The position numbers and the translations under genes were made by a program. Below the pieces are notes generated by a model. That model was not told where the DNA came from, ran no database searches, and saw only the letters and a list, made by a program, of their open reading frames with translations. Shown here one piece after another: positions 15,202 through 25,052 of a stretch of DNA of 41,882 nt. The stretch is taken from positions 1 through 41,882 of the forward strand of contig CAKZKQ010000052.1 of the NCBI GenBank assembly GCA_937123825.1, given 5' to 3'. The DNA comes from an uncultured Pseudomonadota bacterium (GTDB taxonomy: Bacteria > Myxococcota_A > Bradymonadia > Bradymonadales > GCA-2716585). Every line of letters starts with the position of its first letter. Positions within the stretch are counted from its first letter, which is position 1.

Positions 15202-16503
15202 TCAGCGCGCCGCGCGGGCTTCGTTGACCAGTTTGCGCAGCCGATCGTAGCTCACGGCGCCGCGCACGCGGGCGTATTCGCGCCCTTGTGGGTCCACAAT
15301 GATGGTGGTGGGGAAGGCCTTGATGTCGTACTTGCTGCCAACGACCGGGGTGCCGGCCAGTACGGGGTAGACGACGCCCAACTCGCGGGTCTTTTTGAGC
15401 GCGATGCTAAAGGGACCCGATTGGAGCAGCACGCCGTAGAAGCGGATTTTGTCGCCCTGGCGAGTTTCGCGGTAGAGGCGCGAAAAGTCCGGGATTTCCT
15501 GGCGACAGGGCGGGCACCAGTTGGCGTAGAAGTTCAGGACCACAACTTTGCCGCGCAGTTTGTGCAGCTCGACGGGTTTGCCGTCATGGTCGCGCATGAC
15601 AAAGTTTTGCACCACAGCGCCCGACGATTTGGGGGCGGAAGCTTTGGGGGTGGCTTTGTTGCCTTGGCGAGGGCTTGGCGCCGGCGCGCCCACGCCCGGG
15701 TTGTCCTCGCGGCGGCTCCACACACGAACCTTGGAGCCATCGGGGCGCGTGTGGATCCGCTCGACGTATTCGCCCATCACTTTGGGGCCAGTGGGCGGCG
15801 GCGGAGTGTCAGCGGCGGTGTCGTCCTGGAAGTCGTCCAGGAGGTCGCCGGTGGCCTCTTTGAGGTAGTCTTTGGCTTGGAGCGTCCAGAGGTCGACCAT
15901 GGGCCCCGAGGTCCACCAGAGGCCAGCGATGATCGCGGCCCCGATGACCAACATGACAAAGAGCGCTGCGCCGCGCCGGGGTTTGTGGGGTTCTGCCAGG
16001 GGGGTGTGTGTGCGTTGTGGTGCAAAGACGGGGTCGGCAGGGAGCATCTTGGCGTTGCCCGACGGCTGAAAGTTGCCGCTGGTGGGGATGTCGCGCGTGG
16101 CGTTGGCGATCCAGGCTTCGTCGTGGACTCTGGGTCGCGTGGGGCGTTTGGGGGTCAGCGTGGGTGGGTCTGGGGCCAGCGCGATGGGCTCGGGTTCAGG
16201 CCTGTTGGGATCAAAGAACTGGCCGTCGCCAGGCAGGAGGTCGTCCCCAGGGGCGTTGTCCTGGTGCGATGTGGCTTTGGGTTTGAAGGGATCGCGGTTG
16301 TTTTGTGACGGCGGCGGGAAGAACGCGCCAGGCGCGCTTTGGGTTGCTGGCGCAGAGAAGGCCTTGGATGCCGACCAGGAAGATGTTCGTGCCTCAAAGC
16401 TGACGTTGCACTCCACGCAGCGGATTCGCGCCAGGCGTTCGCCGGGGCGAGTGGGCCTGGGGGCGGGGTTGAGGGCATCACAGACGGGGCATCGGACGTG
16501 CAT
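15202..16503 (-). CDS. Zinc-ribbon / transmembrane / TlpA-like thioredoxin fusion protein
   Basis: Protein of 433 aa. The N terminus has two CxxC knuckles (Cys5/Cys8 and Cys29/Cys32), a MJ0042-type zinc ribbon. A long Pro-rich disordered stretch, one membrane helix (about 178-197) and a second linker follow. The C-terminal TlpA/ResA-like thioredoxin domain (about 297-433) has the redox centre WCPPC at 329-333 and a cis-Pro in AFPTT. Topology should place the ribbon in the cytosol and the thioredoxin in the periplasm, where such domains reduce disulfides, often for cytochrome c maturation. Joining a cytosolic ribbon to a periplasmic reductase in one chain suggests signalling or positioning (inference). 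The start is the only plausible ATG; its ribosome site (AAGAG) is weak. It is convergent with the kinase gene, 3 bp apart. Confidence 0.88.
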   Translation of the reverse strand: MHVRCPVCDALNPAPRPTRPGERLARIRCVECNVSFEARTSSWSASKAFSAPATQSAPGAFFPPPSQNNRDPFKPKATSHQDNAPGDDLLPGDGQFFDPNRPEPEPIALAPDPPTLTPKRPTRPRVHDEAWIANATRDIPTSGNFQPSGNAKMLPADPVFAPQRTHTPLAEPHKPRRGAALFVMLVIGAAIIAGLWWTSGPMVDLWTLQAKDYLKEATGDLLDDFQDDTAADTPPPPTGPKVMGEYVERIHTRPDGSKVRVWSRREDNPGVGAPAPSPRQGNKATPKASAPKSSGAVVQNFVMRDHDGKPVELHKLRGKVVVLNFYANWCPPCRQEIPDFSRLYRETRQGDKIRFYGVLLQSGPFSIALKKTRELGVVYPVLAGTPVVGSKYDIKAFPTTIIVDPQGREYARVRGAVSYDRLRKLVNEARAAR

Positions 16504-16725
16504 GGTGGGCTCTTGGCTGCCGGTTTTGCTGGTTTGGGATTATGCCCTGGGCGCTGGGGTGAAGGCAAACGGGTGGTGGTGGTGATGCGGTCTCTTTTGG
16601 TGGTGAGGTGTAGGGATTTGCGTGCTATGGTATTGGGCATCAGGTGTACGGGTTGTGTGTGGACAACACAGGCACATCATTGAGCGGGCACCAGCGCTTG
16701 GGTTTTGTCCGGCGGTGGGCAGGGC

Positions 16726-18291
16726 ATGGATGGCAAGCCGGTTGGGTTGATGGACACCAACGAGCGTCTGGCGTTGATGCGCGACATTTTGTACCAGGAG
16801 CCTTCGATGGGCCGCTGGAAGGCGTTGTGCGCGCTTCTGGATGGTTGGTCCCAGGGCCCGGGTCTGGACGCGGCGGTGGAATACGCCGGGGAACACCTTG
16901 AGCGTTGGCCCGATGGATTGCGTGCGGTGCCTGACACCTGGATGCCCGAGGTCTGGGGGCAGCGCCCGCCGGTGCGGTTGAAGCTGGCGCGTTGTTTGAA
17001 CCTCTCGGGGCGCCGGATCAGCCCATCCCAGGCTGCGTCGCTGGGGTCGAGCGCATCGATCGATGACAACATCTCGGTGATGATCCTCCAGGAGAACGCG
17101 CTTGGAGACGAGGGCGCGGCGGCGCTGGCCAGAGGCAACGCGCTGGGCAAGCTGACGCGTCTTGTGGTGGCCTCCAATCAACTCAGAGGCAAGGGCGCAG
17201 GCCAATTGGCGTTGGCGGCCAACATGCCGTCTTTGGAAGTCTTGGACCTGGGGTGGAACTTTTTGCGCCAGGAGTTCTGGGATGTGCTGGCGCAGGCCAG
17301 GGGGCCGGTGTCCTGGCGCCGGTTGGCGGTGCCGGCCTGTGGGTTGGGGGCGGCGCTGCTGGGTGTGTTGGTGAAGGTGCCGGCGCTGCGCGCGCTGCGG
17401 GCCCTGGATCTGTCGAGCAACTACTTCAAAGATGAAGGCCTCGAGTGTCTTCTTGGCACCAAAGGCTTTGCTCGCCTTGCTCGCCTGGACATCGCCAACA
17501 ACCGTTTTGGCCCCGATCATCTTGGGGCGCTGGGCGGCAGCAAGCTGATCGAGCAGCTCAAGTGGCTCGACCTGTCCAACAATGCGCTGGGGGCGTCGGG
17601 GCTGGGGGCGCTGGTCAAGGGCGAGCCAACCGGCTTGCAGGGGCTCTTGCTGGCCGAAACCCAGACCGAGGACGCGGGCGTGGCGGCGTTGGCCACCAGC
17701 AACACGATGGCGTCGCTGCGGCGCCTTGATCTGGGGCACAACCAACTGGGCGCCAGCGCCATGCTGGCCCTGGCCAACAGCCCGCGCGCTGGCAACCTGC
17801 GCCATTTAATGTTGGATCACAACGCGCTGGGCAACGCCGGGGTCAAGGCGCTGACCGCAGGCCGCGGGGTTCAGCGCCTGGAGACATTGAGCCTGGCCAG
17901 CAACGGGCTGACCGGCGGTGCGATGGACGCGCTGGGGCGCTGGAGCGGACTGGGCAACGTGCGGCGGCTGTCATTGTGGAGCAACAAGCTAGACGACGAC
18001 GCCCTGGAGCGTTTGCTGCGTTCCGATCACCTCGCCGGATTGCACGCGCTTGATCTTGCCCACAACCAGATTGGTCCCAAAGGGGCCGGGCGCCTCGCCT
18101 CGGATCCTGCGATGGCCAGCCTCCAGTCCCTGGTGCTGACCAACAACCCCATTGAAGAGGCCGGTTTGGAGGCGCTGCTGCGCTCGCCGTATCTGGCCAC
18201 AAAGATCAAAGCCGATCTGCGGCGACACGCGCCGGGGATTTTGGGCCGCCCCTCGGATGATGAGCCCCATCACAAGACGTTGGGTGAGTGA
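16726..18291 (+). CDS. Leucine-rich repeat protein (ribonuclease-inhibitor type)
   Basis: Protein of 521 aa. After an N-terminal helical region (about 1-105), which resembles the myxobacterial 'TIGR02996' leader (LMRDILYQEPSMGRWKALCALLDGW), come about 13-14 repeats of about 28 residues with the pattern LxxLDLxxNxLGxxGxxAL. A predicted horseshoe of alternating strand and helix, it would act as a protein-binding scaffold in the cytosol (no signal peptide or membrane segment). The start at ATG 16726 is preceded by a G-rich GGTGGGCAGGG; ATG 16750 is an alternative. It is divergent from the TlpA-like gene (222-bp gap) and upstream of the two overlapping genes at 18345 and 19082. The partner is unknown. 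Confidence 0.9.
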   Translation: MDGKPVGLMDTNERLALMRDILYQEPSMGRWKALCALLDGWSQGPGLDAAVEYAGEHLERWPDGLRAVPDTWMPEVWGQRPPVRLKLARCLNLSGRRISPSQAASLGSSASIDDNISVMILQENALGDEGAAALARGNALGKLTRLVVASNQLRGKGAGQLALAANMPSLEVLDLGWNFLRQEFWDVLAQARGPVSWRRLAVPACGLGAALLGVLVKVPALRALRALDLSSNYFKDEGLECLLGTKGFARLARLDIANNRFGPDHLGALGGSKLIEQLKWLDLSNNALGASGLGALVKGEPTGLQGLLLAETQTEDAGVAALATSNTMASLRRLDLGHNQLGASAMLALANSPRAGNLRHLMLDHNALGNAGVKALTAGRGVQRLETLSLASNGLTGGAMDALGRWSGLGNVRRLSLWSNKLDDDALERLLRSDHLAGLHALDLAHNQIGPKGAGRLASDPAMASLQSLVLTNNPIEEAGLEALLRSPYLATKIKADLRRHAPGILGRPSDDEPHHKTLGE

Positions 18292-18344
18292 TCGATCGGC
18301 GGTGAGGACTCACAATGGCCTTTGCACAGGTGTAGGGAGGTGCC

Positions 18345-19082
18345 ATGGGCGACAAACCCGATTATCCAGCAGCCCACAGCATGGACACGACGTGGTTTGC
18401 GGTGGACGACGAGGGTTTTGTGGCGGTGTTCAACTCGTTTGAGGCCGGCGCGGTGCCCGTGGACGCGTTTGACAGCGAAGCGCGCTTTGAGCAGGCCCAG
18501 GCTTTTGTTGAGCAGCGCGCAAGCGATGGCCAGGCCGTGCTCGACGCCGACGGCCTTGTGGTGCCCTGGAGCACAAAGGGACAGCACGAGACGCGCAACG
18601 CCTGGTTCAACAACCACGGCGCCACGGCGCTCTTTTTTCTGGAGGACGACACGCCACTGGCGCGGTGGATTGAGGCTGGGCGCGCCTATGAGATCAAGGC
18701 CAAAGAGGGCCGGGCGTTTGTGGTCCGGGGTCCAACGCGGCGGCTGAGCGATTATCTCCACGCCGCCAACCTGTGTCGCCACTGCTGTTATTGGTATCAG
18801 GACGAGCATTCGGCGGCCCAGCAGGGGTTGTACGAGTACGAGCACCTGACAGAGAACTCGATCTCGGGTCCTTACGGGCGCGCAGCGTTGCCCAGCGAGC
18901 CGTTCAACATCGCCCAGTTGCCCGAAGCGATCCGTCAGGAGCTGCGTCTGGTGCGCTTTGAGGGGGTGCGCTTTGCGCAGACGACCCACTTGCAGCCGGT
19001 GGAGCACCACCCGTCGACCTCTTGGCAGAGCAGCTACCTGACCATTGATGGCGATGAGTTGCCGATGCCGGAGGAGCCGTGA
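18345..19082 (+). CDS. Hypothetical protein with WFAVD..EAGAVP N-terminal motif
   Basis: Protein of 245 aa. The N-terminal pattern TTWFAVDDEGFVAVFNSFEAGAVP is one I associate with uncharacterised proteins from myxobacteria and other large-genome bacteria; the function is unknown. There is a Cys/His cluster LCRHCCYWYQDEH around residue 147, possibly a metal site. It has no signal peptide or membrane segment, so it is probably cytosolic. The start at 18345 has an excellent GGGAGG. Its stop codon shares one base with the start of the L,D-transpeptidase-like gene (TGATG), so the two are translationally coupled. This is odd, because one product looks cytosolic and the other exported. Confidence 0.75.
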   Translation: MGDKPDYPAAHSMDTTWFAVDDEGFVAVFNSFEAGAVPVDAFDSEARFEQAQAFVEQRASDGQAVLDADGLVVPWSTKGQHETRNAWFNNHGATALFFLEDDTPLARWIEAGRAYEIKAKEGRAFVVRGPTRRLSDYLHAANLCRHCCYWYQDEHSAAQQGLYEYEHLTENSISGPYGRAALPSEPFNIAQLPEAIRQELRLVRFEGVRFAQTTHLQPVEHHPSTSWQSSYLTIDGDELPMPEEP

Positions 19083-19840
19083 TGCCCGGTGTGTGGAGGG
19101 CGGTCGGTGTGTTGGTGTGCTGCGCGTTGCTGGCGGCGGTGGGACAGGCCGCGGACCGGGGGCCATCGAGTCCGTTGATGGCGCACGTTCCCGCAGAGAG
19201 CTTGCAGGCTGTGGTGGTGGAGGCTGCCAACTGGGAGGCTCAGACGGGGTCTTTGGTGCGTTGGGAGCGCGACGGTCCTGGCAAGGCATGGCGAGCGGTG
19301 GGTGAGCCGGTCCGGGTGTGGCTTGGGCGATCGGGTCTGGGGTGGGGCCGGGGTTTGCATCCTGAGGGCATTTGGAAGGGGCCAAAGAAGAAAGAGGGCG
19401 ATGGGAGGGCTCCGGCGGGCGTCTTTGGTTTGGGCGCGGTGTTTGGGCGTTTGGACGGGCAGGCGGCCAAAGGGCTGAAGATGCCGTTTGTGGCGATCGG
19501 CGCGGGTCTTGAGTGCGTGGATGATCCGCGCTCGGTCCATTACAACCGGCTCGTGGAGCGATCAAAGGTGGCGTCGATGGACTGGTCCAGCTCAGAGGTG
19601 ATGGCGCGGATGGGCGCGGTGTACCGTTTGGGGGTGGTGGTGCGCCACAACGAGGATCCGGTGGTGCCAGGGGCGGGTTCATGCATTTTCATGCACGTGC
19701 AAAAGGGCAAGGGCGAGCCGACGGTGGGTTGTACGGCGTTGGAGGCTGGTGCGTTGGAGGATGTGGTGGGTTGGTTGGATGAGGGCAGCGGCCCGGTGAT
19801 GGTGGTGGGGCCGCGCAAGCTGGTTGCGCAGCCAAGGTGA
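19082..19840 (+). CDS. L,D-transpeptidase (YkuD) family protein, exported
   Basis: Protein of 252 aa. The signal peptide is about residues 1-23 (hydrophobic core ending in GQAAD). The YkuD-type catalytic signature is at the C terminus: His in CIFMHVQKGKGEPTVGCTAL with the nucleophile Cys in the VGCTA motif, and the preceding RAPAGVFGLGAVFG resembles the PTPxGxF element of the fold. These enzymes cross-link peptidoglycan 3-3 or attach proteins to it in the periplasm. The variant VGCTA instead of SHGChN places it with the distant ErfK/YafK-like members. The start at ATG 19082 has GGAGGAG upstream, inside the preceding gene's end. A strong terminator follows at 19869-19917. Confidence 0.85.
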   Translation: MPGVWRAVGVLVCCALLAAVGQAADRGPSSPLMAHVPAESLQAVVVEAANWEAQTGSLVRWERDGPGKAWRAVGEPVRVWLGRSGLGWGRGLHPEGIWKGPKKKEGDGRAPAGVFGLGAVFGRLDGQAAKGLKMPFVAIGAGLECVDDPRSVHYNRLVERSKVASMDWSSSEVMARMGAVYRLGVVVRHNEDPVVPGAGSCIFMHVQKGKGEPTVGCTALEAGALEDVVGWLDEGSGPVMVVGPRKLVAQPR

Positions 19841-19868
19841 TCGGGTGAGATCGGGTCCTGGACCGCAA

Positions 19869-19917
19869 GGCGATCGCCGTGCGCGGTGTGGCAGGCGATC
19901 GCCGCTGGCGGTTTTTT
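19869..19917 (+). terminator. Intrinsic terminator between convergent genes
   Basis: Two copies of the palindrome GGCGATCGCC (19869-19878 and 19894-19903) can pair with each other, followed by a CCGC-TG-GCGG hairpin (19902-19911) and T6 (19912-19917). It terminates the transpeptidase transcript. The T-run overlaps the TAA stop of the opposing gene. The repeated decamer equals the cyanobacterial HIP1 sequence, probably by coincidence. Confidence 0.75.
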
Positions 19918-21022
19918 AGGAGTTGGGGCCTTTGGGGCTGGGGTCAAAGCTCATCATGAGGCCATCGGGGCCGACGCTCATGTCGGACTTGGGCACGCCC
20001 AGGGTGATGGTGTCATCAAAGGCAAAGAGGTTGGGGATGCCCAGGGTGATGGTGTCGTCAAAGGACACGGAGGCCCCGGCGGAGAGGAAGAGGCCTTCGT
20101 CGTTGTACTGACGGGGACGGAAGGTGCCAGCGCTGGCGGTGGCGCGGCCGTCTTCATCGACGGCCAGGACAACACCGGGCAGGTCCATGGCCTGACCGCT
20201 GGGGGAGTGCAGGAGGCTGGCCAGCTGCGGGCTGACGGCGTTGACGACCAGGACGTAGCCGGCGGGATCGCGTCGGACGTGGGCGTCAAAGGCGGGGTCT
20301 TCGTTGTCGATGGCGTCGGCGACGTCATAGAGGTTCATGTCACCGGTGACATCGACCACGAGCGTGGTGTCGCCCATGGTCATCCACAGGGTGCCGTTGC
20401 CGGCCGCGCCAGCGTCCTTGGGGTCTTCAAAGGGGACCGAGGTCAACTCCTGACCCAACGAGACGGCCACGGGGTGGCCCATGCCCAGGGTGATGGTGTC
20501 ATCAAAGAGGTCCATGGGTTTGGGCACGCCAAGGGTGATGGTGTCGTCGAAGGCGGCCGGGGCCTGGCTGGAGCTGGCGGCGATGGCGACGTGGAAGGCC
20601 TTGCCGGTGTTGACGACGCTGGCGGTGACTGGGGCGCCAGCGTGGTTGACGGCTTCGACCAGGTCGTACGCGTTCCAGTGGGCCTGGGTTTCGATCAGGA
20701 GTTTGCCCGCTTCGGTGTCCATGACGAGGGTGCCCGCGCCGACGACGCCGGGCTCAGCAGGGTTTTTCATGGGGGCGGAGGTCCACACCGGCACGACGCT
20801 GACCTGAGAGACGGCCATGTCGAGGTTGAGGTTGCCGGTCTGATCGCAATCGACGACGCCAGCGTCGAGCGTGAGCTGATCGCCCTGGGCCATGGCCGGT
20901 GCCGCGGCGCAGGTCAGCAGCGCCGCGGTCAGGACCATCATCCACCGTCTGGGGCGACCGCGCTCCGCGGTGGTCTTCCCATCAGGGCGTCGAGTTGGTT
21001 GGGTGTCGGGCAAGAGGGTCAT
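19916..21022 (-). CDS. Exported protein with duplicated flagellin-IN-like modules and four FDDTITLG motifs
   Basis: Protein of 368 aa. The signal peptide (RRW then a hydrophobic core, cleavage after PAMA about residue 45) directs export. Two related modules follow, at about 66-180 and 184-342. Each has a SxxF/W-type segment, then G.GTL plus beta strands and an Ala/Asp helix (AYDLVEAVNHAGAPVTASVVNTG; LYDVADAIDNEDPAFDAHVRRD), the pattern of flagellin-IN / FliD N-terminal domains. Each module ends in a pair of octapeptides FDDTITLG: residues 158-165 and 173-180, then 321-328 and 335-342. No flagellar gene is nearby. The start at 21022 is chosen for AAGGAG and the signal peptide. The function is unknown; a self-assembling surface or matrix protein is my inference. 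Confidence 0.8.
   Translation of the reverse strand: MTLLPDTQPTRRPDGKTTAERGRPRRWMMVLTAALLTCAAAPAMAQGDQLTLDAGVVDCDQTGNLNLDMAVSQVSVVPVWTSAPMKNPAEPGVVGAGTLVMDTEAGKLLIETQAHWNAYDLVEAVNHAGAPVTASVVNTGKAFHVAIAASSSQAPAAFDDTITLGVPKPMDLFDDTITLGMGHPVAVSLGQELTSVPFEDPKDAGAAGNGTLWMTMGDTTLVVDVTGDMNLYDVADAIDNEDPAFDAHVRRDPAGYVLVVNAVSPQLASLLHSPSGQAMDLPGVVLAVDEDGRATASAGTFRPRQYNDEGLFLSAGASVSFDDTITLGIPNLFAFDDTITLGVPKSDMSVGPDGLMMSFDPSPKGPNS
19997..20551 (-). repeat. Four coding repeats for FDDTITLG
   Basis: The octapeptide is encoded at 20528-20551, 20483-20506, 20039-20062 and 19997-20020. The 24-bp units are nearly identical (on the plus strand, GGTGATGGTGTC followed by ATC or GTC). Within each pair the start-to-start spacing is 45 or 42 bp. 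Confidence 0.9.
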
Positions 21023-21485
21023 GATCGGCTCCTTGATCGGATTGGACGACCTGCCGCTGCGGCCTTGCATGGCAGGTGTGTTGGCCCAGGCCTGGGTCCG
21101 TTGCCCGGGGTCACTTGTTGGCATCGGAGGGGGTGGTGGGGCGCTTGAGGGAAAAAGATCATTTGGCGCCAAGATCGGGGGGATAGTGTGTGCAGGTGTG
21201 TGTGCAGTGGGTTGGTTGGGAGGATTCTTGGCTTTGTGGGGGGGATCTGTTAGTTTTGCGATGCAACCAGGGCGGATGAATGAGCATCTGGTCTGGTGCG
21301 GGGGATGATGCGGTCAGAATGATGGCTGTGTTGTTCCACTCGCGGCGGTAAGCCTGGCCTCCATGACACAGAGGTTTGTGCGCTCGTTGGTGGACGGCGT
21401 GCAGGCTGGAGGTTCCCCTCAGGTAATAAAGACTCCCCGACGTCCTGTTTGGGGTTGCACCGCACGCGAAAGGTCTGATGGAGGC

Positions 21486-21497
21486 CAACGCGCGTTG
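21486..21497. promoter_or_regulatory. 12-bp perfect palindrome upstream of the cox promoter
   Basis: CAACGCGCGTTG lies 70 bp upstream of the candidate -35 box of the oxidase cluster, in the 748-bp gap 21023-21770. The same gap also holds TTGGCGCCAA (21163-21172) near the opposing gene. Nothing else in the gap looks coding on either strand. Confidence 0.3.
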
Positions 21498-21566
21498 CGC
21501 CACTTTTTTGGTGACAGCAAGTCCGGGCCAGTGCCCAAAACTCCCCATGAAACACAGCCATTCACC

Positions 21567-21594
21567 TTGACTTCCCAGGGGGGGTCGGTATATG
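21567..21594 (+). promoter_or_regulatory. Candidate sigma-70-type promoter for the cytochrome oxidase cluster
   Basis: TTGACT (21567-21572) and TATATG (21589-21594) are separated by 16 bp. This would give a leader of about 170 nt before the subunit II start at 21771. Confidence 0.5.
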
Positions 21595-21644
21595 TGCCGT
21601 GCTGGACGTGTTCTGGTGTGGGTTTGCAGTCAGCAAAGTCCAGC

Positions 21645-21664
21645 GAGGGTGTCAAAACGCCCTC
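21645..21664 (+). promoter_or_regulatory. Leader hairpin in the cox 5' untranslated region
   Basis: An 8-bp stem (GAGGGTGT/ACGCCCTC, one G-T pair) with a CAAA tetraloop is flanked by two CAGCGAG copies, about 50 nt downstream of the candidate promoter. No T-run follows. It may affect mRNA stability or bind a regulator. Confidence 0.4.
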
Positions 21665-21770
21665 CAGCGAGTCGCCCTCCAGCAAACACCATGGACAATA
21701 TTCTGTTGAGATGCTGAACCCAGCAGGTAGGACCCGAATGTTGCGAGACCACTCACAGTCAGGCCCGACG

Positions 21771-22904
21771 ATGATAGAGCGGGCTAAAATGTTTCGAGAT
21801 CGGTTGTCGGTAGCGGCGCTTGTCGCCATGACGACCGTGATGTCAGGTTGCGATACGCCCCAGCGCGACATGCTGGACACGGTCAGCGAAAGCGCGGACA
21901 AGAGCGCCTGGTTCTACTACATGCTGCTGTCCGTCTGCAGCGTGATCCTCTTCATCGTGGTGGCGTGGTTCGTCTACTCGGTGGTTGTGTTCCGCGCGAA
22001 GGACGGCGTGGAACAGGAGATGCCGCCGCAGATCCACGGCCACACGCAGATGGAGATCATGTGGACCATCATCCCGACCTTGATCATCATCGGGATCACG
22101 ATCCCGACGATCAAGGCCATCTTCTGGTTGGCGTCTCCCTGGGAGGCCAACAGCGCCGATGCGGATGAGAACAATCATGTTGTCATTGACGTCATGGGCA
22201 AGCAGTGGTGGTGGGAGTATGACTACATCAGCCCCGAGGACCCCGATCGCAAAGAGATCATGTTCTCGACGGCCAACGAGATGCACGTGCCTGTGGGCAC
22301 CATGGTGCAGCTGCGCGTGACGTCGGCCGACGTCATCCACGCCTTCTGGGTGCCGCGCGTGTCGGGCAAGCGCGATGCCACGCCCGGGCGCACCTACCCG
22401 CTGTACTTCAAGGTCAACGAGCCTGGTGAGTACATCGGTCAGTGTGCGGAGCTCTGCGGTGCGAGCCATGCGTTGATGGGCATCAAGCTCTTTGCGCACT
22501 CGACCGACCCGGACGATCCGGACAACTACGACAACTGGGTGGCGGCGCAGCAAAAGGGTGCGCAGCCTCCGACCTCGACCATCGCCGAGCGTGGCAAGGA
22601 GCTCTTCATCTCGAAGGGTTGCACCGCATGCCACAACATCCGCGGCGATGCTGTCACCAACGCCATTCACCCCCGCGCCAGGACTCGTAAAACGGGGCCG
22701 GACCTGACCCACGTCGGTTCGCGCACCACCATCGGCGCGTTGGCCATGACCAACACCCGCGACAACCTCAAGGAGTGGATCCTGCGTCCGCAGGAGATCA
22801 AACAGGGATCCGTGATGTACGTCTACGGATACAAACTCCTGGGGATCGAGGTCAACGAAGAGGAGGCCGAGGCAATGGCCGCCTACCTCTTCCGACTGAA
22901 GTAG
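21771..22904 (+). CDS. coxB: Cytochrome c oxidase subunit II with C-terminal cytochrome c (caa3 type)
   Basis: Protein of 377 aa. It is a lipoprotein-like leader (VMSGC, Cys27) plus two membrane helices (about 48-74 and 93-120). The periplasmic CuA domain has all ligands: His190, Cys225, Glu227, Cys229, His233, Met236, with the electron-entry aromatic patch QWWWEYDY at 145-152. A fused cytochrome c domain (about 270-377) binds heme through Cys284-x-x-Cys287-His288; Met349 is a likely axial ligand. It accepts electrons from soluble cytochrome c or a bc1 partner and passes them via CuA to subunit I. The start at 21771 was chosen to give a short signal; ATG 21789 is equally possible and neither has a strong ribosome site. 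It is the first gene of the oxidase cluster. Confidence 0.95.
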   Translation: MIERAKMFRDRLSVAALVAMTTVMSGCDTPQRDMLDTVSESADKSAWFYYMLLSVCSVILFIVVAWFVYSVVVFRAKDGVEQEMPPQIHGHTQMEIMWTIIPTLIIIGITIPTIKAIFWLASPWEANSADADENNHVVIDVMGKQWWWEYDYISPEDPDRKEIMFSTANEMHVPVGTMVQLRVTSADVIHAFWVPRVSGKRDATPGRTYPLYFKVNEPGEYIGQCAELCGASHALMGIKLFAHSTDPDDPDNYDNWVAAQQKGAQPPTSTIAERGKELFISKGCTACHNIRGDAVTNAIHPRARTRKTGPDLTHVGSRTTIGALAMTNTRDNLKEWILRPQEIKQGSVMYVYGYKLLGIEVNEEEAEAMAAYLFRLK

Positions 22905-23109
22905 TTCGCATCGGTGTCGATCAAGGGCGGCGCTGTGCAAGCGCGCGCAGGAACCTGGTCTCCTGGGATGGGGGCGAGGATTTTGCAAGGGCGAGCACAG
23001 TGGTCGCGGACTGAAGTATAGAGAACAAAAGCAATATGGCGACGGAAGGCGCGGGCACATCTGGTGCGGCCGAGCCACCGTCAGGACCCGCGCAGGAAAC
23101 GATAGGCTC

Positions 23110-24951
<1,842 letters not shown>

Positions 24952-24980
24952 TGGCGGTGGTGTTGAAAGCATGAACGCAC

Positions 24981-25018
24981 GCGCTTTGTGCCAGGCTGGC
25001 AAACGTCTGGCGCAGCGC
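24981..25018 (+). other. Intercistronic hairpin between coxA and coxC
   Basis: Stem GCGCT plus GTGCCAG pairs with CTGGCGC plus AGCGC (12 bp, a 2-nt bulge, one G-T pair). The loop itself contains a CTGGC complement that offers an alternative small hairpin (24989-25001). It lies about 35 bp before the coxC start. It probably tunes mRNA processing or relative expression; it has no T-run. Confidence 0.5.
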
Positions 25019-25052
25019 TCGGAAGCTCTATAAAGAGTCAGTGGAGACAGCA

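Noticed and set aside
16597..16631. Extended -10 (TGCTATGGT) upstream of the LRR gene
   Set aside because: The best -35 candidate is 23 bp away, outside the functional range.
19869..19903. GGCGATCGCC pair as a HIP1-type genomic motif
   Set aside because: The decamer equals cyanobacterial HIP1 but the gene content is not cyanobacterial; here it forms a terminator stem.
21159..21548. 129-codon minus-strand frame in the cox upstream gap
   Set aside because: No ribosome site, no domain, and it overlaps the palindromes and leader region; no evidence of coding.
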